Origin: Setophaga petechia
Taxonomy: Eukaryota > Chordata > Aves > Passeriformes > Parulidae
NCBI GenBank assembly: GCA_024362935.1
Contig: JANCRA010000009.1
Span: forward strand, 16,809,572 to 16,873,571
Reading direction: 5' to 3'
DNA: 64,000 nt
A model generated the notes under the pieces. That model was not told where the DNA came from. It saw nothing but the letters and a program-made list of their open reading frames with translations, and ran no database searches. Below, one piece after another: positions 11,886 through 21,808 of this stretch. Numbering within the stretch: position 1 is the stretch's first letter; each line of letters begins with the position of its first letter. The translations under genes were made by a program, and so were the position numbers.

Positions 11886-14800
11886 CCTACACAGGAGTCT
11901 GCCCAGAATTTTCCTCAACAACTTTTTAGGGACTGTAATCCTGAACCAAATTTCAATAAAACTTTCTCTTTTATATGGATGTATGCCACATATGGATGAC
12001 AAGTCTCAATGTGCAATTTCATGTTTCTATTGCCAAGGCCATGTGATACTTAATCCCCATCTTTCCATCCTGCTTGTGATTACACAAATGGGTCAGGCCA
12101 AGTTATTTTATTCGTGCAAGTCACTCACCTCACAGACAATAGCAAATACTTCTTTCGGTTTTCTGGTATTCTTCTTTGCTGATAAAGCTGTGTAAACAAG
12201 TACAAAGCACACAGGATTTTGACTCCCAGAGTACACAGAGGTGTGACTGTAGTTTTTCTCTACTGAGTATCATTATTTCTCCCCCAAGAAAATATGCAAG
12301 GTTTGTTGACTGGAGCTTCTTCTGCCGCTTTGAGATGCCTTGCCAAGTTGTATGTTATCCCACTTCCTTCCTGCAGGCAATCCAAACAGTGAAGGCTTCC
12401 ACAGGAGCCCTGCCCCTCACAACTGCATCACACAACTGCTCAGCTCTCAGGCCCTCTCTTACAGCGCAAGAAACATGGTGGCTCAGTGCTGGGCTCAGCA
12501 GGAGCTCTGACAGCCTGCCCTGCTGAGGGCAGACCTTGAACAGGAGAGTTCTGCAAGCCTAGGAGAAGCCATGAGCCAGCAGCAACCCCTGGGCAACTCC
12601 ATGCTGCCATGCAGATGTGGCAGGTATGCTGAGGGAAGGCCAGCTCCATTGGCACAGTCACTGTGAAAAGCCAGTTTACTTAGGAAAATGAGATGAAGCA
12701 ACAGGCTTACAGCACCACTGGAAAATTACTGTGTCAAAGAGACGCTAAGCAGCCAGGATCTGAATTTCTGCAGAGCAACTAGGGCAAGACCTAAGCCTTA
12801 CAGGTTTGCCTCAGAGCTTTTTATCTGGGCAATAGTCTGCAACAGAGAAATTGGACATCCCCTCTGACTCTTTGTATTTTGCATCCTTTTGTAATTTTGT
12901 TTCTTTTTTGTGACAATATGATCTAGTTAGTGACTGTTGTTTTGTAGATGAGGATTCTGTTCCTAGCTTTGCCACTGAATTGCTGTGTTCTTTGTGAATG
13001 TTCATGAGGCCTAGCCTTGCTTCTCTCTTCAACTCCTCTGTCCATCTTATCTGCAGAGATGTAATCTCTGCTCTGAAGAGGTGGTCCCTTATTATGGGTT
13101 TGGGGTTTTTTGGTAGCAATTGCAGCCTTCTGGTGCACCATCCCATATAGCAAGATCAATTGATATTTTCCCTGTGCCTCTCTGTAATGTTCTCGCTAAG
13201 TAGCTGTTCCACACATGTGATTACCTTGCATCAGCATCTTATTTCTGTTTTTTTTTTTAATTTATGGTTACTTCTATCACCTACTTCTCTCACTCTTTGA
13301 TGCAAAAGCAGACATTAAAAATAAAGGTAGAAATAAGTTTTTTCTACTTCTATAGCTGACATCTACCTCTGCCTCTGTTTCCACAGAAGTCTTATTCAGT
13401 GTTTCTGGAGTATTTGAGTGCACATAGTTCAATCTCTTGCAGTTCAACTTCCATGTTTTATATCAACTCACTCCTTTTTCCTTGTGCATTTTCTTGTGCA
13501 TTATGTTGCAGATATCAGTCTGTAATATGTCTAATTTTCTTCTTCTGCTTGTGTCTTTCTTATCCATGTACTTCCTTACCCATCTGTACTATTATTTTAA
13601 TTGTCTTTGAATGCACATTAATAGTGCTTCTTAACATATGCCACTGCCGCTTTTTCTATTCCATTCCTTCCTTTACCCTGATCCATGTCCAGTTTCTCTC
13701 AGCATTTAATCAGTTGAAAGTCACTGCTGTTATTTTTTTCCCTTTAGAGCTGACTTAGTCATAATAACAAGGCTTACAGGGAAAGATCCAAGTCTTGTTC
13801 AAAGATCTGATCCAAGGCTCATTACCATGGTCACTATTTTTTTTATAATCTTCCAGTTATATTTCCCTCCTTTTCCTCTGACTCTGTCAGATCCAGCAAC
13901 ATCTCAGAAGAGGAATGGTTTCCTCTGAGACCCACGTGTAGTCCAAACCACACATTATGCTGGGAACCCAAAGTATGTTCAATTGTTATCTAATCTGGCA
14001 CTTCCTTGTTCTTTTCTGAAGCACCACTTTTCCTTGTAAGGCTTTTGATAAGGCAGCCTATTAAATGTGCTAACTTGTGACTCCATTCAAGCCTTTAGCT
14101 GGGAGAACCATTTCTATGTTTGTAAGGTGAGATGGTTATAATCCATCTAGTGTTATCTTCCAAGGGCACTGGACTGCCAGCCCTCACTGCTGAACTGCCT
14201 TGTTAACATATTTATTCTCTCTAGCCATACCTATTTGTCCTTCCTTAGGACAAGAAGGATCTTGATAAGTTTCTAAGAATTGTACACCTTAAGGCTTGCT
14301 GAGATGGTTTTGGTTTTTTGCTCTGGGAAGGGTTAGAAGTAATTGTGGTAAAATGCCTGTGACTCAGCCTGGTTTGTAAGCAAATGGACATGGGTTCCTA
14401 ACTAACCCTGAGAATGTGAGGTGTGTGCATTCCCTGCTGTAACTACTACCTTTTGTCTCCTCCTTGACAATTATCCATCAGATTTCTCTGGTGAGGTGTT
14501 GAGAAGGTGTCCTCTTGGAAAGTGATTTTGGGGAATGTGACATTTAGCTTTAGTGATCAGGCATTAATTGCAAGCAAGTAACTGAAAATACCCATTTTCA
14601 GTAAAGTTTTGTTAAATGCTATTTTTGGCTTCATATGAGTAAATTGCAGTCTGTCACATGAGTAATTTCTATCTAATTCCAGGGTCTTACCTAATGGGAT
14701 CAGATCTTTAAACAAGATTTGGATCTTTCCCTGTGCATGAGTTACTCATGGATAGAGGTGCACAGGCCTTTAATATCAGGCCTTCTAAACAGATACAGTA

Positions 14801-15813
14801 AATGATCAGAGAAATGAATGCAGCTTTCTTTTACATTAATGCTGAATTCTGATGCTGGGCTTTGAGACATCAATTTAACATAATGATTGGTCACAGAAAG
14901 AGCTTTTTATCCAGAGCTTTCCAAAACATGGGAATTACCCCTCTCTCCTTACAGGCAGGGAAGCTCAGGTGGAGAAGTGAAACAGCTTGCTGTCAGTCCC
15001 AAGAGGGACAAGGAGTGGGAAAAAGCTGATCTATGCTCTCTTTGGCTCTACAGACCTGGCTACCATCCCCTCACCCAGATCAACATGAAACATTTCCGTG
15101 GTGTATCAACCTTCTGAATCTTTGGATGGTCCCTTAGGGTGACAAAATGCCCTTTCATTGGTGGGTGTGTGTATGTGTGTGTGCACGGGGCATGGGGCGC
15201 TCCACAGGCTCATTCCTCCCCATGTGCTCTGGTGCTGCCTTCGCATGCTGTGCTCTGTTAGGAGTATCCTAGTCCCAAATCCCTACCTCCGTACCAGCTG
15301 CTCTGGGAATTCAAAAGTGCCTTATTTGTTCCCTCAGGATAGGGGTTCCTCACAACTCCTTCATATTTTTTCCCCCCACACAGACATTTTGGGAAACTAC
15401 CCTTCTCCTCAGCAGTCCCTCATTTTCTGCAGCAAGCCAAGGGCTTTGGATATGCATGTGTTCCTCCCACACCTTTTCCTTCTGTCCGGAGTGTGAATCA
15501 TTCAGAGCATGTGGCAGGAAGGACAAAGCTGCGGTGGGGGTATTGTTATGCTGGGAGATGCTGCTGTGCCAGGCCTTCGATGAAAAAATAATTGCAGGCT
15601 TGACTGATGGTTGCTGGATGCCCAGACCTGTTACTAGGGCTTCACATGTCCTGCAATACCCTTCTCTTTTTCTCCAGGATCAGAAGGGCACAGCCTAAAA
15701 ACTTCTAAAATTTCCAGACTGGGTGGCAGTGTTGTTCAAAAGCCATCTGCATTGCATCTGAACAAAGTGATGCCATCAAGCTGATTGCAGGGACTTGAAC
15801 ACTTCACTTCAAC
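11886..15813. other. Intergenic DNA, nothing recognised
   Basis: Apart from the 5-bp flank of the LTR, this stretch shows no recognisable gene, RNA or repeat family. It includes a short T-run at about 13249-13258 and a pyrimidine-rich region around 13400-13740. Confidence 0.5.
15159..15184 (+). repeat. (GT)n-like simple repeat
   Basis: A GGTGGGTGTGTGTATGTGTGTGTG run, a short impure dinucleotide tract. Confidence 0.7.
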
Positions 15814-15885
15814 AATTCGTTTCCAAATGGAGAGCACAACTGGCTCGGCAATTCAGTTCCAAATGGAGAGCACAACTGGCTCACA
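15814..15885 (+). repeat. 36-bp tandem duplication, two copies
   Basis: Two head-to-tail copies of a 36-bp unit (15814-15849, 15850-15885) share CCAAATGGAGAGCACAACTG and differ at only a few positions. Each reads as 12 codons, but the surrounding frame shows no sign of being a gene. Confidence 0.85.
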
Positions 15886-18800
15886 CTGGCGAAATTCCAC
15901 ACAAAGTCCCGACATTCCTACAGTCCTCTTGGGCTCTGCTGGGCTCCAGCTGCAGTCAATAATTGATACCAAGTCTGGGGCTGGGAGCAGAGTACATAGG
16001 AACGTGGTCCTTGTGAAATTCAGAGTTGAACCTTTTGAACCTGTGAGTGCTGTGAAGGCAATCTAAGCATCCAGAATGCCTTACACAGTTAACCAGTCTG
16101 TGTGCAAGCTGAGACAGTTTCCCAGTTAGATTTGCCCCATTTCACTACTTTGTGCTGAAATAAAATGAATTTCTGAAGTACCAGGTCTCACGTTCAGTGC
16201 ATCTTTGCCACTCCAAAAGAGTGCTGTGACACATCCCCTAGGCATACTCTTAAGGGAAAAAAAAAAGCATACCTAAACCATACCTAGAATTTGATTATAG
16301 TTTATTTTTTACACCTACTCAATCATTGAAACACTGAGCCTAATTTTGACCACCAGAAATGCAATTTTACATCAGGGTTAAACATGTATATTATATTCAC
16401 ATATAGGTTGTATTGTCTGTACTGTGCTGGAGAACCCAGAACTGCTGTTTCAAACTGGTTTTGCGTTGGTGATTTGAGAATAGTGATTCCCCAGTGTGAC
16501 TCTGCAAAGAAAAAAAAATGTGTTGAAACATGAAAATTTCAGTGACATTGTAAAGTCTTTTTTCCTTGCACATGATTCATGTTACGTCACACTGGTTTGT
16601 TCTAAACATGTCACTCTTATTCTAAACAGGATGTCATTGTCAGCAAATTCCTTGTGTATGTATGCTCATACACACGTGTTCACATGTTCACTATTATTTC
16701 ACATGTGTGTGTCCCTCTTTTTGAAAAAAACTAGCAGAGAACTAGGCACTATTGATAATATTCCTGCTTTAGGAATATTATCAAGTTCTCTGAACAGGTT
16801 CAAGCTTTTATTGGTAATGCATACTGTGTAAAGAAAAAGTTCATCCACCCACATCCTAATTACTTGGTTGTTAGGAGTATTTTTAGCACCATGATTTGGT
16901 AATTGGTTCCAAATACAATAGTTTAGAAAGAGACACTGTGGCCCAGCAAACAGTGAAACAAGAGTACAAGGAGGGGATGAAGCAACACACAGCATCAGAT
17001 GTCAGGATGGAGCTGCATAGAGCTCCCACCTCCCTCGTTGTTGCAGGTGGGTGGAAGGAGAAAGAATGTGAAATAGTGGATCTGTGGTCCTTCCCACTTG
17101 CCCACACGGCAAGACAGCTGCTCAGGCAAGTCAGTAGGTGAGTGCTGTGATCATCACAGAACCAGCAGCATCATTCCCTGAAGCAGAGCCATGAATAAAC
17201 ACAATGACCCTTACTCATGGTCGATTATCATCTCATAGTCTAGTCTGGGAACAGACTTGCTGCTCAGCACAGCCCAGATTGTATTGTTGTTTTCATGGAG
17301 CATCTTTCCTTCTGGAGGTGCCTTACTGGGGAGAAGATAGCTGGGAAGAAAGACTTGAAGTAATTTCCAAAGAGATTACTTTCATGGTGATCTCCAAAAA
17401 CCTTACAAAGATTAAATCATGTTTTAACCAAGTTGTTGTATCAACCTAGCTGACTTCAATTTCCCTCATATTTCTGAGGAACGTGATTTCCATTAGTTTG
17501 GGTTTCTAAAAGGGTAAAAACAGAAACAGTCTACAGAGTATCTACATCTGTGGTGCACCAGCTGAATATGGGCACTTTCTAGAGGGTGGATGAAACACAT
17601 CTCACCTGTACTTGCTGTTCTTAGGTGGGAATTCTATCCCAGGAGCTCTGTACAAATACATGAAATTGAGGAAGCACAGCTGGCTGGAACCAGGAAGCAA
17701 AGTAGCGCAGCTAAGTCTCATTCCCAGATGGATCAGAATGCAATAGGAAAACAAACAATTCCAAAGGAGAAAGGTAAATGAAAAGATCTGTTTTACTTAG
17801 ATTTAAGAAAGCAGTTAACAAGCAAATCTTACAAAAGAGTATTATAGCACAGAGTAAGCAATTTTTATCTTGATGCTGTTCCTTTAAACCAGCCTGAACT
17901 TTGTTGGGAAAAGGTCTCAAACCATTGAGCAATGTCTGGTTTGGGCAATCGCGTTGCTATGCTTCATCGGATAAGCACAGCAGTAATTCAGAAAATGAAG
18001 CCGTGCTGCATCTGTCATATCATTTAAAATTTACTTCAGTTTTGCAGGTATTTGAAGATTGCAAAATGACCCACATTTTCCTGCTATATTCTGCCAGCAC
18101 TGGAATCTGGTCTGAACCAAATGGATTTCCTTATCTTTAGCTTTCCAGAGTGAGAGGCTTACTCTTTCCCCCCTGACCCTGCCTGACAATATATTCCAGT
18201 CAATGACACTATTGAAATTCTGACAGCAATTTATATACAGTAACTGACTGCCTTCAGATGAGATGCTAAACAATTTCTATGCACCAGGTTGCATTTTTCT
18301 CATGAAATGCAGCATTCTATTCTCTTCCCAAACCAGCACTTTTATAAGCACTACTTTTTAGAAGCATTATTCATGTATAGGCACTATTGACAGTTTTGCA
18401 TGGAAGACATTGAAAAAAAATTACAATAAACAAGCTCAGAGAAATATCCTGAGATAGGACTGCCCATGAGTATATTACTTACAAAAATAGTCTCCCTGGC
18501 TTGGAAAAGGCTGTAAATATAGCTCCCATCCTGGAAAGACAGTTATGCACAGACTTCTCTTTGTACGTGCTTGCAGTCCAGTGGAAGATGCTGGGGCTCG
18601 TCGCATGATTAAATGTGTCTTAACAGTTTGCAAGACTGACATTTTCCCTGCCAAACCGAGCAACCCTACAATGAGCACCTCTCAGCTGTGCAACAGAATT
18701 TTAAGAATTTTGAAGAATTTCAGGACTGCAGGCTTTTTCCATGTTAATGATCTAAAGACATATGCCTATGTATAAAAAGTTTATTTTCTTATGGTTTTTA

Positions 18801-19029
18801 CTCTGTATGAATACCCCCTGGTTATGACTAGCATGCGTGTTTGTCACACTGAGGGGTCAGAGCCAGCCTCCCAGACCTGAACATTACTGTATTTGGGAGC
18901 GTGGGGATTATTTCTCATTGTCAATTGTCTTTATTAAAAACCAGAGAGATATCTAAAATGGTATTATTTCTGCTTTCATGAATAACAGGTTCATAGGGGG
19001 ACATTATCACTCTCTAAAATTACATGAAA
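15886..19029. other. Intergenic DNA with one strong palindrome
   Basis: No gene is recognised. The main structure is the inverted repeat at 16735-16792, listed separately. Other open frames are short and without recognisable domains. Confidence 0.5.
16735..16792. repeat. Two-tier inverted repeat (hairpin)
   Basis: Inner arms of 14 bases (16752-16765 and 16771-16784) are perfectly complementary around a GCTTT loop. Outer arms CAGAGAAC (16735-16742) and GTTCTCTG (16785-16792) are also perfect, with a 9-base bulge on the left. No known transposon ends are recognised. Confidence 0.85.
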
Positions 19030-19332
19030 GGAGGTTCAGTGAGGTGGGGGCCTGTCTCTTCTCCCAGGTAACAAGCAGCAGGACAAGAGAAAATGCCCTT
19101 AAAGTAGTGCAAGGGATTGCATCTTAGGAAAAAGATATTCTCTGAAAGGGTGGTTAGGAGTTGGAACAGACTGCCCAGGGAAGTGATGAGGTCACTACTC
19201 CTGGAAGTGTTCAAAAGGTACATGGATGTGGCATTTGGGGATGTGATTTAGTGGTGAACACGTCGGTGCTGAGTTAATGGTTGGACTCGATGATCTCAGA
19301 GATCTTTTCCAGTCTTAGTGAGTCTATGAATC
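19030..19332 (+). mobile_element. CR1 LINE 3'-end fragment
   Basis: The + strand carries the CR1 3' region: CTTCTCCCAGGTAACAAGCA, GAAAGGGTGGTTAGGAGTTG, GACTGCCCAGGGAAGTGATG, GGTTGGACTCGATGATCTCA and a terminal AGTCTATGAATC. It is about 300 bases, noncoding and diverged. Confidence 0.85.
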
Positions 19333-19508
19333 TGGTTCCAGGTACCGCCATCCATAATAAGGTCAAATATGAACTTTGCATCCAAATATTCTTTGCAGCT
19401 TGGTTCTGCATTTTCGTTCCAGATGTGAATTCCCTGTCTGTCGTCTGATACCTCATAGCTCCCTCATCTCCTCACCATTATGAAACAACATGAAAAACAA
19501 GTAACTCC

Positions 19509-19597
19509 CCCTCAAAAAAAAAACAAAAAAACAAAAAAAAAACCAAACCAAACAAACAACCAAAAAAAAAATCAAACCAAAAAAATCCCAGAGCAAA
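19509..19597 (+). repeat. A/C-rich low-complexity tract
   Basis: Runs of A interrupted by single C or CC (CAAAAAAACAAAAAAAAAACC type) over about 90 bases. It may have grown from an old poly-A or be a simple repeat; no retrocopy is visible upstream of it. Confidence 0.75.
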
Positions 19598-19747
19598 CCA
19601 GAAGCTAAAAGAAAACCCCAAGTAGGCATTGGAAATGCTGCAACTTTGTGTGCCTGGTTAGTCCAGCATGGAATGGAAACTGGTAGGAATAATGGTTATC
19701 AGCACATACCTTTCAATCTAAATGAGTTTAGACCATGGGGAAGAGCA

Positions 19748-19926
19748 CTTCCAACACACCTATCCTTCCCAGGGAAGCTGTGGGTGCATCATCCCTGGAA
19801 GCGTCCGAGGCCAGGTTGGATGGGGCTCTAAGCAACCTGGTTTAGTGGAAGGTGCCCTCCATGGGCAGGGGGTTGAAACTTGATGGCCTTTTAAGGTCCC
19901 TTCCTACCCAAGCTATTCCATGACTG
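19748..19926 (+). mobile_element. CR1 LINE 3'-end fragment abutting the LATS2 CpG island
   Basis: About 180 bases of CR1 3' UTR: CCCAGGGAAGCTGTGGGTGC, GGCCAGGTTGGATGGGGCTC, AGCAACCTGGTTTAGTGGAA and the tail TATTCCATGACTG. It ends just where the CpG island begins and about 260 bases upstream of the first TEAD-type motif. Confidence 0.85.
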
Positions 19927-20184
19927 TATCCCGGCTCATTTCGCCTCAACAAGTGGAAGCAGTGCCACCCCTCTCCCGCCAGGACCCAGCGAGGAGTTGC
20001 TGTGACGCGGGGCGTGTATTGCGAGGGAAGAAGTGTCACTACTGCCCGTACACCTACGGACGGGCGCCCCGAGAGGGCCGGCGGGCGGAGGGCAGGCGGC
20101 CCCCGCCACCTCGGTCCCTGAGGGCGCGCCAGCCCTTCCCGGCCCTTCCCGGCCCTTCCCGCCCTGGAAGCCCCTCCCCCAGCT

Positions 20185-20249
20185 GGAATGCGCCGGGAGG
20201 GGAGTGGAATGACGCGGGCGCCGCGGGGTCACGTGGCGCGAATGGAATG
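20185..20249 (+). promoter_or_regulatory. Cluster of three TEAD-type GGAATG motifs in the LATS2 promoter
   Basis: GGAATG, the core of the TEAD/M-CAT site, occurs at 20185-20190, 20206-20211 and 20244-20249, all on the same strand and within 65 bases. A weaker GAATG follows at 20263. TEAD proteins with YAP/TAZ are known to activate LATS2 transcription as negative feedback in mammals. The position just upstream of the putative start site fits that role. Binding in this species is inference. Confidence 0.6.
20230..20235. promoter_or_regulatory. CACGTG E-box between TEAD motifs
   Basis: A perfect palindromic E-box sits in GGTCACGTGGCG, the sort of site bound by USF, MYC/MAX or MiT/TFE bHLH factors. 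It lies between the second and third GGAATG motifs. Which factor, if any, uses it cannot be told from the sequence. Confidence 0.5.
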
Positions 20250-20279
20250 CCAACAATGTAGCGAATGTCCCGACTGCGC

Positions 20280-20411
20280 CCCGCACTCGGCGCCCGGGAC
20301 GGCCAAGGGGGAAGATGGAGAGCGGCCCGCGCCGCCGCGGCCGCCGCCGCTGCTGAGTCGCGCCGTGCCGACCCGCGGAGGGCGAGCGGCGGCGCCGGAC
20401 ACCCCGGGGAG
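20280..20411 (+). other. LATS2: Putative LATS2 non-coding exon 1
   Basis: A GC-rich segment inside the CpG island ends with the consensus donor GGGAG/GTGAGC at 20411-20412, about 4.1 kb before the exon 2 acceptor. LATS2 has an untranslated first exon in other vertebrates, which fits. The start is estimated: there is no TATA box and the real start site(s) could lie anywhere from about 20250 to 20320. A second possible donor (AAGGTGAGCT near 21099) could serve an alternative first exon. The segment contains a 13-codon uORF at 20315-20356. Confidence 0.5.
20315..20356 (+). other. Arginine-rich 13-codon uORF in putative exon 1
   Basis: ATG at 20315 opens a short frame MESGPRRRGRRRC that ends at TGA 20354-20356, inside the putative first exon. 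It is arginine-rich because it runs through a CGC/CCG-repeat-like GC tract. It matters only if transcription starts upstream of 20315. Confidence 0.4.
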
Positions 20412-20835
20412 GTGAGCGGAGCGGGTGCGGCCGGTGCGGGCTCCCCCTCAGCTCCGGGTGGGAGCGCTCCCCATCCCCCAAAACTGCTCTGCGCGGAAGG
20501 GGAAGTCCTGTGGGGAAGCGGGGGGTGCGGGCGAACGGAGCCGGGTCGGTTCTCGAAGCGGGAGCGAGCGTCCCGTGTGTGAGTGGCCGCCCGGGCGATC
20601 TGCCCTCACCCTCCGACATTTTCCGGACACTCGTGTGACAGCGCAGCTCCGGCGGAGCGGGGTGGGGGTCCGCCTGCTCGAGGCCTCTGCCCCAGCTGGC
20701 CGGGGCTGCTAATAAATGGCCGGAGTTTATTTTGGGAGCTTTCTGCCCACGAAAGGAGTGGGGGGAGAAGGGGCTCCCGGCGGCACGGGGTGGGAGGCGA
20801 CCCGGCGGGGCAGAGCCTGCGGGCTCGGTGCCGCA

Positions 20836-20866
20836 GGGAGCGAGGGCCCCGGGGAGCGGCCGGGGG
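20836..20866 (+). other. Potential G-quadruplex in the CpG island
   Basis: Four G-runs of three to five bases, separated by loops of 5, 4 and 7 bases, fit the G3+N1-7 rule on the + strand. They lie about 425 bases after the putative exon 1 donor, in early intron 1. Formation is inferred from the pattern alone. Confidence 0.35.
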
Positions 20867-21783
20867 CAGGCAGGGCCCGCGGGGTCCCGTCTGGCTGCGG
20901 CGGGGCCCCGCTGTTCCCAGTCAGCTGAAGGTCACTGCCAAAAGCCAGCAGCTCGCCACCCTCTCCGCTGCCTCGTGAGCGGTGTGCGTGTTGAAATACC
21001 CCTTTCCTCGGGAAAGGCACTCGCCCAAATGACGCAGAAAGGGCTTGTTTGGAGTGTCCGGGCTTTGCGGTCAGTCAGTGCTGGGCTGCTGAAGGAAGGT
21101 GAGCTGTTTCCCAGCGCCCTGCATTGGGCCACTGCTTGTGGCTGGCGGTGGGACACGGGCACAGAGTCACATTTGGACAGTTCTGTGAGCAGGAGAGGTG
21201 GAATCGTTTTACGAAAAATCCCCTTTCTACTTTTTTTCCCTTCCACAATGTTCCCGCTTATAAAGAGAAGCACGGTTTGTATAATAATGAAATTCCTGAA
21301 ACACTTTCCCCCTATTGTAGACCTCCAATACGAACTGAACACTCCCTGCTTCCTTGAATTTGGTGTTCTAAAAAAAACCCCAAAGCGATACCTGTAAATT
21401 GAGAGAGGCAAGGAAGTTGTAGCAATTTCTTAAAACTTTACTCCTTCCTATACTGCAGCGATTTCAAGTTCAGCTCACTCCAGTGCCTGCGCAGTTACGG
21501 GGAAACAGCTCACCAGCTTGGGTGAGCTTTAGCTTCTTGCCTGTGTCCCAGCTCCACAGAGCCACTAGCACATGCAGCCTGTTGGTGAATGAAGAAACAG
21601 GAGAGTGAATAAATAGTGCTGCTGGGAAAACAGACATCAACATATAATTTCAGTGTGTCATTGATCGGTTGTTTGGTTGCTGACAGAGCAGCTATTGGTA
21701 TTTCTCAAATAAAACAAAAGAATCAGTTACTCAAAAATTGGTTAACTTGATGTAATTAAAGTAATGCTGCACCTGCTTGAAGT

Positions 21784-21808
21784 GTCCATTATCCTCAGGA
21801 TAATGGAC
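21784..21808. repeat. Perfect 25-bp palindrome with one central base
   Basis: 12-base arms (GTCCATTATCCT and its complement) around a single C. It lies in intron 1, about 1.4 kb after exon 1. Confidence 0.85.

Larger units (their letters stand above)
19930..21010 (+). promoter_or_regulatory. LATS2: CpG island / LATS2 promoter
   Basis: A sharp change from AT-rich flanks to dense GC and CpG begins just after the CR1 fragment at 19748-19926 and fades after about 21010. It holds GC boxes, three copies of GGCCCTTCCC-type repeats (about 20133-20162), a CACGTG E-box, three GGAATG motifs and the putative exon 1. No TATA box is evident near the putative start, as expected of a CpG-island promoter; an isolated AATAAAT at 20711-20717 lies downstream. 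It is the only CpG island in the window, so it is assigned to LATS2. Long open frames on both strands here are by-products of GC-rich composition. Confidence 0.88.

Noticed and set aside
1..19900. Exons of the neighbouring gene expected upstream of LATS2 (SAP18 side in mammals)
   Set aside because: No open segment resembles SAP18 or another known neighbour; the gene must be further away.
19936..20619. 227-codon minus-strand frame over the CpG island
   Set aside because: Arg/Pro/Gly-rich product typical of stop-poor CpG-island sequence; coincides with the LATS2 promoter.
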